From: Pseudomonadota bacterium
Lineage (GTDB): Bacteria > Desulfobacterota > Desulfarculia > Desulfarculales > Desulfarculaceae
DNA: 64,000 nucleotides
Reading direction: 5' to 3'
NCBI GenBank assembly: GCA_018902755.1
Contig: JAHIQI010000030.1
Coordinates: forward strand, 107,736 to 171,735
In this document: one piece after another, positions 42,469-50,570 of the stretch
How the letters are laid out: every line of letters begins with the position of its first letter
How positions within the stretch are numbered: the stretch's first letter is position 1
The notes under the pieces: model-generated
The model's database searches: none
The model's input: the letters and a program-made list of their open reading frames with translations, nothing else
What the model was told of the DNA's origin: nothing
Position numbers and translations under genes: made by a program

Positions 42469-43005
42469 TCATGATCGACCTTCCAAATGCTCCACTCTTT
42501 GATGAAAGAATTCATGAATCAACTGCCGGTCAAACTCCTCAAACTCCTTCAGCATGTGGTCCATCTCTTCCCGAGTGAAAAAATCCATTATTGGAAAGAA
42601 GAAGTGCTTGTCTTCCTTTTCAATGTGTTTGGGGTAAAACGAACACAACTCGTTGAGCAGAGTCACTAGTGGGCCAAAGTCATCGCCTTTATGCATGTGG
42701 GCTTGATTTGCCTGGCTTAAGTTAACCACCAGGCTTCGGCCTAGCTTGTGCTCTTGGATCAGCTCTTTTAAAATCGCTGACAAGTCAGTGGAAATTTTTT
42801 TATCTTCGAGCGCCCTGAAAAGCAGTTCCTCTTCTTTGCCGTGATGACAGCGGTCGGCGTAAACTCGAAAAAATTCCACCGCGCCAGAGATGAATTCGGA
42901 ATCAGGTTCATTGCCTCTCTGGATGGTTTCGGCTTGTCTACGGATTAAATCGATCATCCGCTCTATCAAGCGGTGTTCGTGCATCAATGGTCCTATGGGT
43001 TGCAT
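42469..43005 (-). CDS. Hemerythrin HHE-domain protein
   Basis: A 178-residue four-helix protein with the diiron ligands of hemerythrin-like proteins: HEHRLIERM (His about 10), CHHGKEEELLF, and HIEKEDKHFFFP near residue 128. Such proteins bind O2, NO or protect iron-sulfur enzymes. It lies upstream of hcp on the same strand, within a nitrosative/oxidative stress group. gagaggaaggctt precedes the ATG at 43005. Confidence 0.9.
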   Translation of the reverse strand: MQPIGPLMHEHRLIERMIDLIRRQAETIQRGNEPDSEFISGAVEFFRVYADRCHHGKEEELLFRALEDKKISTDLSAILKELIQEHKLGRSLVVNLSQANQAHMHKGDDFGPLVTLLNELCSFYPKHIEKEDKHFFFPIMDFFTREEMDHMLKEFEEFDRQLIHEFFHQRVEHLEGRS

Positions 43006-43095
43006 AAGCCTTCCTCTCACCTTGGCCGAAATGAGTGGCGATGCCTTTTCATCTCTGGTCCTGGGAACAATCCAAACACTTAAAAAAACGAGTTC

Positions 43096-44211
43096 TCATT
43101 GGTCCTGATATGGAGGCGTTTCGGGCAGATCAACCACAAGATGGGTTCCCTCCTCAACATCGGTAATAAAAGATATTTCGCCGCCGTGCGCCCGGACCAC
43201 CATCATGGCGTTGTGGGTGCCCAAGCCGGAACCATCTTGTTTGCCTGAAGTGACGTAGGCATCGAAAAATCGAGACTGGATCTCTGGCGGGATCTCGCCT
43301 TGGTTGTGAATGTCCAGTCGCCAGGCCGTAGTATGCCCCAACTCCTCTGGTGAAAGCTCCACCGTTACCCTGCCACCAACGGGGCTAGCCTCAATGGCAT
43401 TCTTCACCAGATTAGCCAGCATGTTTTCCAACAGCATGACTTCACCATGGATCACCGGCTTGAAATCTCCGGCAGAGGGAGCTTCGATTCGGATTTCCAC
43501 CTGATTGGCCCTGGCCATTGTCTCCAATTGGGCCATCACACTCTGAACTAGAGCCAATAGATTCACCGGTTCAGGTTTTAGCCGGTAGGTGCCTTCCTCT
43601 AATTGAAAGAAATCCCGTGAGCGATCCAGCATGGACAACATTTTTTTGCCCAGGTCGCTTATGGCGGTTGCGGCCTTGCTTTGCTTGGGCTCCAGGTTAT
43701 CGGCAGCGGCCAATCGGTTGGCCAAACCTACAATACCGACCAGCGGGGAGCGCATGTCATGCCGCATCATGCGGGCTACATCTTCCTTCAAAGCCTCCAC
43801 TCGCTTGCGTTCGCCGATATCCCGGATGATGGCTCCAAAGGTGATCCCCTCCATCCCTTCCCATGCCGAAAGCGTCATCTCGATGGGGAACTGGGAGCCA
43901 TCAGCCTTGAGGGCCGAAAGCTCCACCGTCTTGCCGATGATATGGGGAACCCTGGTGGCCAGATAGCGTTCAACCCCCTCGCGGTGAGGCTGACGCAAAT
44001 GGGCTGGAATCAGCTTTTCGACCGGCTGGCCAATGATCGCTGGCCCGTGGCCGAACATCTTTTGTCCAGCCTGATTCATGGTAAGAATGCGTCCATCGGA
44101 GGCGGCGGTGATTATTGCGTCCGGGCTGGTCTCGGTGACGCTTCTGTAGCGTTCTTCCCGCTCGGTCAGTCTTTGCAGGAGTTCCTTTTCATTTTGGTCC
44201 CTACCAGTCAT
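43096..44211 (-). CDS. Cytoplasmic PAS histidine kinase
   Basis: A 371-residue kinase without membrane helices: short coiled start, PAS domain (about 20-130, TSPDAIITAASDGRILTMN), HisKA with phospho-His in MMRHDMRSPLVGIVGLA (about 150) and HATPase ending GSGLGTHNAMMVVRAHGG. The altered G2 box (GLGTHNA rather than GLGLSIA) is unusual. The ATG at 44211 is the most likely start, although no strong ribosome binding site is seen. No cognate regulator is adjacent. Confidence 0.85.
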   Translation of the reverse strand: MTGRDQNEKELLQRLTEREERYRSVTETSPDAIITAASDGRILTMNQAGQKMFGHGPAIIGQPVEKLIPAHLRQPHREGVERYLATRVPHIIGKTVELSALKADGSQFPIEMTLSAWEGMEGITFGAIIRDIGERKRVEALKEDVARMMRHDMRSPLVGIVGLANRLAAADNLEPKQSKAATAISDLGKKMLSMLDRSRDFFQLEEGTYRLKPEPVNLLALVQSVMAQLETMARANQVEIRIEAPSAGDFKPVIHGEVMLLENMLANLVKNAIEASPVGGRVTVELSPEELGHTTAWRLDIHNQGEIPPEIQSRFFDAYVTSGKQDGSGLGTHNAMMVVRAHGGEISFITDVEEGTHLVVDLPETPPYQDQ

Positions 44212-44440
44212 TTGGACACACCAAAGCAATGGGTTTTTCCGCTGCTGAACTAATGCAACACATCCGCCTCGGGGGCGTTTTCTCAACGGCTTGATAAATC
44301 ACCGGCCGCTGCAGTAAGAGCCATCCTGTAATTTTAGCCTGGATAGCCGATCGATTCCCACCTCCTCAGCAGCGTTCAGCCTGTCCTGGTGAACCAGGGT
44401 TCATTCCTCAGAAGCTGCTTTGTCTGTAGAACGCTCCCGC

Positions 44441-44977
44441 TTAAAACCAAAACTCGGGATAGCGCCTCTCTTTGGGTATGTTGTTCACCACTAAGGCGAT
44501 GACCAACATAACCACAGCTCCCAATCCAACCGGCATGAGCACGTAGAGATAGCCCAGCCCATGTACTGCATCACCGCCAATTACCGCAATCAACGCCGTG
44601 GCTCCTCCGGGGGGATGGAGAGTTTTGGTCAGATGCATCACTACAATGGCTAGGGACACTGCCACTGACCCTGCCAGCCAGGGTTGTCCGCCCAGCAGCT
44701 TGAAAATAGTGACTCCCACTAGAGCGGACAAGACGTGGCCGCCGATCAGATTGCGAGGTTGAGCCAGGGGGCTTCTTATGGCCCCGTAAATCAACACAGC
44801 CGAAGCGCCGAACGAGCCGATGATCATTATCTGTCCGGTGGAATCCAACAACTTAAAATGGATGAGGCCTACAGCTGCCATGCCCAACAGACTGCCGATT
44901 CCGGACCACATTACTTCGATAGGGCCGACGCGTGGCGGTCCCTGGCTATGGCCGCCCATCTTTTGCAGGTACCGCAT
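44441..44977 (-). CDS. HPP-family membrane protein
   Basis: A 178-residue membrane protein with four or five hydrophobic segments and the family signature TKTLHPPGGATALIA (about 125), plus SPLAQPRNLIGGH. Plant and cyanobacterial HPP proteins have been linked to nitrite transport. Here it follows a CBS-domain protein by four bases, which fits the frequent HPP-CBS pairing. aaaggaataatacc precedes the ATG. Confidence 0.88.
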   Translation of the reverse strand: MRYLQKMGGHSQGPPRVGPIEVMWSGIGSLLGMAAVGLIHFKLLDSTGQIMIIGSFGASAVLIYGAIRSPLAQPRNLIGGHVLSALVGVTIFKLLGGQPWLAGSVAVSLAIVVMHLTKTLHPPGGATALIAVIGGDAVHGLGYLYVLMPVGLGAVVMLVIALVVNNIPKERRYPEFWF

Positions 44978-44981
44978 GGTA

Positions 44982-45596
44982 TTATTCCTTTGTCCCAAGT
45001 CGGCCATATCCGCGAACCAAATCGGAACGGGTCACGATACCCAGCGGATGTCCATTGCTATCGATGATCGGAAGCCGGTTGATCCCTCTCTCCATGAGCA
45101 GCGCAGCGGCTTTAGCGGCTGAAATGTCCTCACGGGCGGTTATTGCCGGAGAATTCATGATGTCGCCTGCGGTCAGCTTGCGTAGCGGGGCGGCCACGCA
45201 GCCCTTGCTTTTCAGACAAGTGGCTACGATGAGTATGAACGAACCACCTTGACCAGCCCCCATGCGCACCAGAAAATCCTTTTCGGAAACCATGCCCACG
45301 ACTTTCCCATGATCATCAACCACTGGGGCGCCAGATACCCTCCTCTCGGCAAGCAGCTTCGCGGTCCGGACCAAGTCCATGCTCTTCTGAATCGTATGCA
45401 CTGGAGAGGACATGATGTCGGTGACCTTCACGATAGTCATGATGCGCTTCTGGGCGGCTACGAGGGCCACTCGGTAGACCTCCCTGAAATCGGCTGGCGT
45501 GATGTCAATGTAGCCTGGAATGGTTTTCATGGCTTCCAGGACATCTTGTTCAGATATGTCCGGCAAAGCACAACCTTCTGACAATGAATCGACCAT
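44982..45596 (-). CDS. CBS-domain pair protein
   Basis: A 204-residue soluble protein. An N-terminal helical stretch (about 1-50) precedes two CBS motifs: VTDIMSSPVHTIQKS with GAPVVDDHGKVVGMVSE, and AGDIMNSPAITARED with RLPIIDSNGHPLGIVTR. CBS pairs bind adenine nucleotides and tune partner proteins, here probably the HPP membrane protein encoded four bases downstream. I chose the ATG at 45596, which has ggagagaag before it; a GTG at 45608 is also possible. Confidence 0.88.
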   Translation of the reverse strand: MVDSLSEGCALPDISEQDVLEAMKTIPGYIDITPADFREVYRVALVAAQKRIMTIVKVTDIMSSPVHTIQKSMDLVRTAKLLAERRVSGAPVVDDHGKVVGMVSEKDFLVRMGAGQGGSFILIVATCLKSKGCVAAPLRKLTAGDIMNSPAITAREDISAAKAAALLMERGINRLPIIDSNGHPLGIVTRSDLVRGYGRLGTKE

Positions 45597-46100
45597 ACTT
45601 CTCTCCACGGGTTATCACCGGCCCTTTACCCACAGTATTTGGTAAGGCCGCCACTAGGCTGGGGTAGTGTTATTAGCCGCCCGGCCTCACCGGCTTAATG
45701 GGTTGATTAGGCTCTGAGAGTACATGTCTCGCAAAATTTGAGCCTTTTGCTTCGCGGCGGTGAATGTGCGCCCCACAGCACGCTCCTGACGAGAAATGAT
45801 TAAGCATCACGTGGCAGTGGAGAGCAAACTGTCGCTGATCATAGATTATAGGTCTATGCCCTCGAAAGAGAACCTGCCAGATTTTTTGAAATTAACTTGT
45901 CAGTAAAGCAATTATTTTTTGGACAAAGGCACCTCATCCAGTTGGCACAACTCCCTATATGATCCCACAACCCCGATCCGGGAAGCATTGATTTTACTTT
46001 AGCAAAACAGGCAATAATCACCAAGCTAGCGTAAACGTTAAAGCGGAAAAACAAGCTATACTTCTACTAAAGGTGAATATTTATTGTCAGAGTGATTCGA
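45597..46100. other. Intergenic region without a convincing gene
   Basis: About 500 bases between the CBS gene promoter and the end of the VTT gene. A 66-codon open frame on the minus strand (45854-46054) has no ribosome binding site and no family character. No terminator with a U-run was seen. The base composition is lower in GC than the flanking genes. Confidence 0.4.
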
Positions 46101-46820
46101 TTACTTATCTGATGGAGTCTCAACTCCTTTTTCATTGTAACGCTTCCTGATCCAGCCTGGCAGCAACGACACAAATACAAAGAATACCGCCGCCGCACCC
46201 AGGTAGAGCATGGTGCGCTTTAATTCTCCCTTGCCGCTGACCAATGCCCCACCCGCCAGGCAATAGGCCACTGTACCCGGCAGCATGCAAATAAAGCTCA
46301 CCACGGCATAAGTGGCCAAAGGAATCTTGGTCAGGCCGTAGGCGTAATTTTGCAGATTGAAAGGGAACAAGGGCACCAGCCGAGTGATGAGGATCATGCG
46401 CCAGCCATGCCTGGCCACCCCTTGGTCGATTTTTCGAAATTGGCTATTCCGGGCAGCCCAAGACTCCACCATAGGCCGCAGAGCGTAGCGGCCCGCCAGA
46501 AATGCCAGCGCCGCACCAAGGTTGGCCCCAATGGTCACCCAGATGATTCCCCACCATACACCGAAAACGGCGGCTCCCAGCAAGGTGAGCGGCAACCCTG
46601 GCAGGAAAAACAGGCAGGCCGCCAGCCACATCAATACATAAACCAGGGGAGCCACCCATCCCATTTCGCGCACGGTTTGGGATAGGTTCTGCAAGTTCTC
46701 CATGGTCAAATGTTGATGCAAGCCACTGATCCGCAAGGCAACCAGTCCGCCCGCCACCAGCAAGGCCAAGATCGCGAATCTCAACCAGGGCTGACTTCTC
46801 CCGTAGCCTTCCGTTTTCAA
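46101..46820 (-). CDS. TVP38/TMEM64 (VTT-domain) membrane protein
   Basis: A 239-residue polytopic membrane protein of the SNARE-associated/VTT family, with FLPGLPLTLLGAAVFG (about 73-88), the loop motif GANLGAALAFLAGRY and ITRLVPLFPFNLQNYAYGLT with the conserved arginine and proline. These proteins are often beside metal or redox genes but have no proven substrate. The TTG start is preceded by aaggaagg and lies 16 bases after the TGA that ends the methyltransferase if its internal UAG is read through. It is last in the selenoprotein operon. Confidence 0.88.
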   Translation of the reverse strand: MKTEGYGRSQPWLRFAILALLVAGGLVALRISGLHQHLTMENLQNLSQTVREMGWVAPLVYVLMWLAACLFFLPGLPLTLLGAAVFGVWWGIIWVTIGANLGAALAFLAGRYALRPMVESWAARNSQFRKIDQGVARHGWRMILITRLVPLFPFNLQNYAYGLTKIPLATYAVVSFICMLPGTVAYCLAGGALVSGKGELKRTMLYLGAAAVFFVFVSLLPGWIRKRYNEKGVETPSDK

Positions 46821-46836
46821 AGCATGACCTTCCTTT

Positions 46837-47559
46837 TCATCCGTTGTTCAATGGCTGGCGAGGGTTAGATGCCGTCAATACCAGAAAAGCCGCCCCCAAG
46901 GCGGTGCGGTTGGACAAGGCCTCTTCCCAGGCGGCCATCCATCGGGCCGCCTACCACCAGGGAGGATAAAATACCGCTCCTCGCATTTCATCTATTTGCA
47001 GGCCGACTTCCGATACCAGCTTCTTTAGGGCGTTGGGACCCCGAAAGCGGGCCCGGCGCCACAAACTGGCACCCAACCAACCCCGCAGACGGCGGCGAAG
47101 CGCCCACAAGCTGTAGGGGCTCAATTCGCCCAGGATCAGGCGGCCGCCGGGCTTAAGCACTCTGGCCGTTTCTCTCATTGCTTGCAGAGCGTCGGAAGCA
47201 GCAAGGAAGCAAAGCACCGTGACCGACAGCGCCATGTCGCAACACTCATTCTTGAACGGCAAAGCCTGCGCTCGGCCGCATACCCACCAGGGCCCATTGG
47301 TTTGGGACCCGCCTTGCGTGACAGCGGCAGCCAGCATGGCCGGGTCTGGATCCACGCCCACCACTCGAGCCCCCTTTGCGCATATCTTACGGGCCAACAA
47401 ACCGTCGCCACAGCCCACGTCCAAGACAAGCCGCTGGCCCGGGTCGCCTATCATCTCCCAGAGAAGTCGGTGTTCCACCTCTTCGGTGAGAGCGCCAAGG
47501 CTGGTGAAACGCCAGGTGCCATACTCGCCGGGTCCCACTTTCGCGTCCAGGGAGTTCAT
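46837..47559 (-). CDS. Class I SAM methyltransferase with an in-frame UAG
   Basis: A methyltransferase with motif I LVLDVGCGDGLLARK (about 52), the acidic VGVDPD loop, and LKPGGRLILGEL. At codon 203 a TAG (46951-46953) follows AVFYPPWW. The frame then continues 37 residues, AARWMAAWEEALSNR then TALGAAFLVLTASNP, which look like the usual C-terminal strand and helix of this family, before TGA at 46837. The true end is thus probably 46837, which also restores tight spacing to the next gene. The ATG at 47559 has tggagg before it. The substrate is unknown. It sits with redox selenoproteins. Confidence 0.72.
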
Positions 47560-47591
47560 GCCAAAGCCTCCACACTCTCGTCCAAAAGCGT

Positions 47592-47858
47592 CTAGCCATT
47601 CCGCTTGGCTGCGATCCACTCCCGCAAACGTTCCTCAGTGACAGGCCCGCCCTGCGCCACTACCTCCTCGTCAAGCATCACCGCCGGCGCTGGCGGCAAC
47701 CCACTGAGGCGATAGCGCTCAGTCTGATATTCCGCACGCGGTTTGGAGACCGCTTCTATTTCAACTTCCTTGAGATCACCCAGCCTGGGCAGCATGATTT
47801 CAAGAGCCTCTCAGGTCTTCCCCCTGGGCTCGTTGAGGAAAAAAAGCAGCCGCAACAT
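47592..47858 (-). CDS. Thioredoxin-like selenoprotein (paralog A) with UGA at codon 16
   Basis: An 88-residue reading frame if UGA (47811-47813) is read as selenocysteine. It begins MLRLLFFLNEPRGKT-U, continues EALEIMLPRLGDLKE, and has a thioredoxin-fold cis-Pro strand GLPPAPAVMLDEEVV. Two paralogs (48.2 and 54.2 kb) have UGA at the same place. A hairpin GCCC-AGGCU-GGGU starts 21 bases after the UGA. aaggag stands before the ATG at 47858. It is probably a mono-selenol redox protein of the MTH895-like kind. There is no CxxC. Without Sec insertion the gene would give only 15 residues. Confidence 0.85.
47778..47790 (-). promoter_or_regulatory. SECIS-like hairpin of selenoprotein paralog A
   Basis: GCCC-AGGCU-GGGU on the mRNA strand, beginning 21 bases downstream of the UGA. 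The loop AGGCU is the same in all three paralogs and the stem covaries. The position and the GG in the loop fit bacterial SECIS elements that bind SelB. Confidence 0.7.
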
Positions 47859-47932
47859 TTGGTTTCTCCTTGTCCGGCGACCAGTCGCCTCCAGTGTTCA
47901 GGTCGGGCAGGAAAGCCCTATTTGCTAAAATT

Positions 47933-48253
47933 CTACCTGAATAGCTTGTTAAGCAGGCCTTTCTTGGCCGGTGGTTCTGGTTCGGGCAAGCCCAGTTGTC
48001 GGCAGATCGCCTTTTCCAATTCGTGTTCATTCACGTCGGTACCCTCGACCACTATCTCCTCGCCCACCATCACCGCCGGGGCCACCGGCAGGTCCAACTC
48101 GAAGTACTCGTCGGTGTTGTACTTGGCTGGAGGCTTAGATGTCACTTCGATCTCTACTACGTATTTTTCGCCCAGCCTGGGCATAATTTGCTGGAAATGC
48201 TTTCACGGCTTGCCGTTGGGCTCGTTCAGAAAGAACCTGACCTTTAGCATCAT
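47933..48253 (-). CDS. Thioredoxin-like selenoprotein (paralog B) with UGA at codon 17
   Basis: A 106-residue paralog: MMLKVRFFLNEPNGKP-U, then KHFQQIMPRLGEKY, an acidic strand region and cis-Pro motif DLPVAPAVMVGEEIVVEG. It has a longer C-terminal tail than A (EPEPPAKKGLLNKLFR). The UGA is at 48203-48205, with hairpin GCCC-AGGCU-GGGC 21 bases later. aggaaaggataaca precedes the two ATG codons; I use the first. It starts 19 bases after the rhodanese-DsbD stop. It is a likely substrate or partner of that transmembrane reductase. Confidence 0.85.
48170..48182 (-). promoter_or_regulatory. SECIS-like hairpin of selenoprotein paralog B
   Basis: GCCC-AGGCU-GGGC on the mRNA strand, 21-33 bases after the UGA. 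It is a perfect four-pair stem with the same AGGCU loop as paralogs A and C. Confidence 0.7.
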
Positions 48254-48272
48254 TGTTATCCTTTCCTGTTGG

Positions 48273-50024
48273 TTAATCGTTATTAGGCCCCAATGGCCCC
48301 ATGGTCTTTTTCATGCGCAAAAGAAACTGTTCGGCCGGCAGGAAATCCACCAGCCGCAGTCCGGGCCGACGCTGCCCCTTGGCGTCGATGAACACCACGG
48401 TGGGCACACCCCTGACCTGATACTTGGACAGCAGCCTGAGATGCAGTTGCTCGTCCTTGGTGGTCAGGTCAACCTTGATCATTACAAAGCGCTGGTTGGC
48501 CAATTGGACCACCTGGGAATCATGCAGAGTGATGTCCTCCAGTTCGCGGCAAGGGGCACACCAGTCGGCGTAAAAGTCGATGATCACCGGTTTGCCCTGC
48601 TGACGAGCCCGGATCAGCAACTCGTCTGAATATGGGTTCCAGTTCACGCCCGGGCCCATCAACAGCCAAGTCCCCGCCAAATAGGTGGCCAAAACCAGAC
48701 CCGCAAGAGCAGCCAAGGTCCGCAGCCATTGAAAACCCTTGAAACCGGCATGGCTGCGCTCCAGCCAGCCCAGATGCACCGCCCCACCTAGAGCCACGGC
48801 CGCCAGCAGTAGGTAACGGAAACCATGCGGTAACAGCGGCCCGATGAAATAGGCGGCCATGCCCAAAAGTACCCAGCCCATGAGCTTGCGCACCCAGAGC
48901 ATCCACTCGCCCGAACGGGGCAGCTTGTCCAGCTTGCCCGAGAACATGGCCAGCACAAAAAGGGGCAGGCCCAGGCCCAGGCTGAGGGTGAAGAACACTA
49001 TGAAGCCCAACCAGGGGCTGCCCAGGCTGGCCACCCAGGTCAAAAGCCCCAGGATGAACGGCCCGATGCAGGGGGCGGCAACCACCCCCAAGGTGAGCCC
49101 CATGAACAGACTGCCGAAGTAGCCGGCGTGGCTCTTGGAAGCTGCCTGAGTGAGGAAGGATGGCAGTTTAAGCTCCCACAGGCCGAACATGGACAGCGCG
49201 AATGCAGCCAGCACGGCGGCTACCACTATCAGAACCACGGGACTTTGCAGAGCGGCCCCCATCAGGCCGCCGGTCAGAGCCGCGGTTACACCCAGCAAGG
49301 AGTTGACCAGCACCAGACCGGCCAGGTAGAGCAGGCCGTGGGTCAGAGTGCTTCCTCTCGATTCACCGCTGCGCCCCCCAAAGTAAGAAACCGTGATGGG
49401 GATCAACGGATAGACGCAAGGGGTTAAATTTAGGGCCAGGCCGCCCAGGAAAATGGCCAGCAGGGTTCCCAGCATGGCCCAGCCAAACAAGGGGCCGGAA
49501 GGTTGAGGGGCCTTGGTTGAGAGGTTTTCCGCTATCGAAGCGCTAGCTGTGGGCAGCCCCTTGTCCTTCCATTCCGGATAACCGAGAGGGTCGCGATACA
49601 CGTTTTTGTAGCCCAATTGGACGGCCACCCGGGCCGCCGAGTCGCTACGGACTCAAGTCAGGCCAGCTCAGTAGAACACCAGGAGCTTATCCTTGTCCTC
49701 GCCCAGGAATTTGGCCAGCTCGTCCTTTTTGCTCCAACGGGACCACCAGGTGGGTTCCATGGGGAAATTGAGCGCCTCCTTGATGTGCCCGGCCCTATAT
49801 TCCCAATCCTGCCGGGTGTCCACCAGGAGCATGGTCTTTCCCTGCCGGTACCACTGGGCCAGAGTGGCAGTGTCCACCAGGCGATAGCCGCCAGCCCGGG
49901 CCTCGGCCCGAACGTCGTCCATGGTGGCCTCTATTGGGGTGACCGCGCGGTTGGTAAGCCATAGTGCTCCGATTACGGCCAGCACCGCGATGGCTGCCAC
50001 TATTAAGCGCTTTTTCCCGGACAT
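48273..50024 (-). CDS. Rhodanese-DsbD fusion selenoprotein with two in-frame UGA codons
   Basis: A 583-codon frame with an N-terminal membrane anchor (about 5-24), a rhodanese domain (about 30-150), a DsbD beta-type transmembrane domain (TPCVYP and AAPCIGP cysteines) and a C-terminal thioredoxin domain (ADWCAPCREL). TGA occurs at 49668-49670 (codon 119) and 49653-49655 (codon 124), reading LLVFY-U-AGLT-U-VRSDSAARV. These are the positions of the catalytic and second cysteine of such rhodaneses, and homology continues unbroken. It should move reducing power from the cytoplasm to a periplasmic selenol sulfurtransferase. tggagggg precedes the ATG. A usual caller would give two truncated genes. 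Confidence 0.88.
49621..49637 (-). promoter_or_regulatory. SECIS-like hairpin after the second UGA of the rhodanese-DsbD gene
   Basis: On the mRNA, GCGGCC-CGGGU-GGCCGU begins 16 bases after the UGA at 49653-49655. It is a six-pair stem (one G-U) with a GGGU loop, at a distance typical of bacterial SECIS elements. Confidence 0.55.
49638..49655 (-). promoter_or_regulatory. SECIS-like hairpin after the first UGA of the rhodanese-DsbD gene
   Basis: UGAGUC-CGUAGC-GACUCG on the mRNA, 13-30 bases after the UGA at 49668-49670; the stem contains the second UGA. It could serve the first selenocysteine codon. The loop lacks the GGU seen in the others, so this is weaker. Confidence 0.4.
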
Positions 50025-50032
50025 GGCCCCTC

Positions 50033-50057
50033 CATACTAACGTATAAACATATGTTA
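50033..50057. promoter_or_regulatory. Dyad upstream of rhodanese-DsbD (candidate ArsR operator)
   Basis: TAACGTATA and a facing ACATATGTTA form an imperfect dyad, and the core ATAAACATATG (50044-50054) matches ATAAACATTTG (50963-50973) upstream of the arsR gene at ten of eleven bases. It lies 9-33 bases upstream of the rhodanese-DsbD ATG, so that gene probably has its own promoter under ArsR control. Confidence 0.5.
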
Positions 50058-50100
50058 ATATATTAGGCGCAAAAACGCGTCCCATCAAGAAATGTGGTGT

Positions 50101-50565
50101 CTACAATTTGCCTTCGTTTTGTAGCTTGCCGAGCATGAAGCTGGCGCCGGATCGCGACAGACCCAGAGCGTCGGCCAGGGCCATGGGGTCGCTTTGCCCG
50201 GATCGCTCGACGTGCTTGAGGACCTCCCGCTCCATTTCCTCCATCCAGTCCTCGAACAAAGCAAGGACTTCCGGGGCGGCCACGGCCTGCAACTGCTCGG
50301 ATTGGGCCACCTTGGCCACCAGCGACTGACACATCTTGGTTGGGTCGACACCTTCGCCCAGGCACTCGGCCATTCAAAGGTGGACCATGCTGGCCAGCTT
50401 GTCTCTTTCCGCGCTTCCCAACAGGCTGAGCAGAAAATCCATCTTGCCAGAGTCATCAAGCCCTGCCAGCACCTGGGACATTGCCGGGCGCAAAAACTCG
50501 GCGGCCCGCTCGGGCTCCATTGAGGACAGGGACTCCACAAACTCATTTTGATTCATTACGGCCAT
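50101..50565 (-). CDS. Unknown protein with in-frame UGA, candidate selenoprotein
   Basis: A 154-codon frame broken only by TGA at 50374-50376 (codon 64), between LASMVHL and MAECLGEGVD. The part before is helical (FLLSLLGSAERDK); the part after ends in a helix-turn-helix-like ADALGLSRSGASFMLGKL. A hairpin GGGCGA-AGGUG-UCGACCC starts 15 bases after the UGA, with GGU in its loop, as in bacterial SECIS elements. Translation restart at the ATG directly after the UGA is the alternative. The gene begins just after the ArsR stop (about five bases), so they are cotranscribed. The family is not recognised. Confidence 0.62.
50342..50359 (-). promoter_or_regulatory. SECIS-like hairpin in the unknown UGA-containing gene
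   Basis: GGGCGA-AGGUG-UCG-A-CCC on the mRNA: six pairs with one bulged A and the loop AGGUG, 15-32 bases downstream of the UGA. The GGU in the loop matches the best conserved feature of bacterial SECIS elements. Confidence 0.6.
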
Positions 50566-50570
50566 CCGCC

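Noticed and set aside
45854..46054. 66-codon minus-strand frame in the gap after the CBS gene
   Set aside because: No start signal and no recognisable pattern; the region is best called non-coding.
48273..49628. A stand-alone DsbD starting within VAVQLGYKNVY
   Set aside because: That start is the last part of a rhodanese domain whose front half is in the same frame across two UGA codons.
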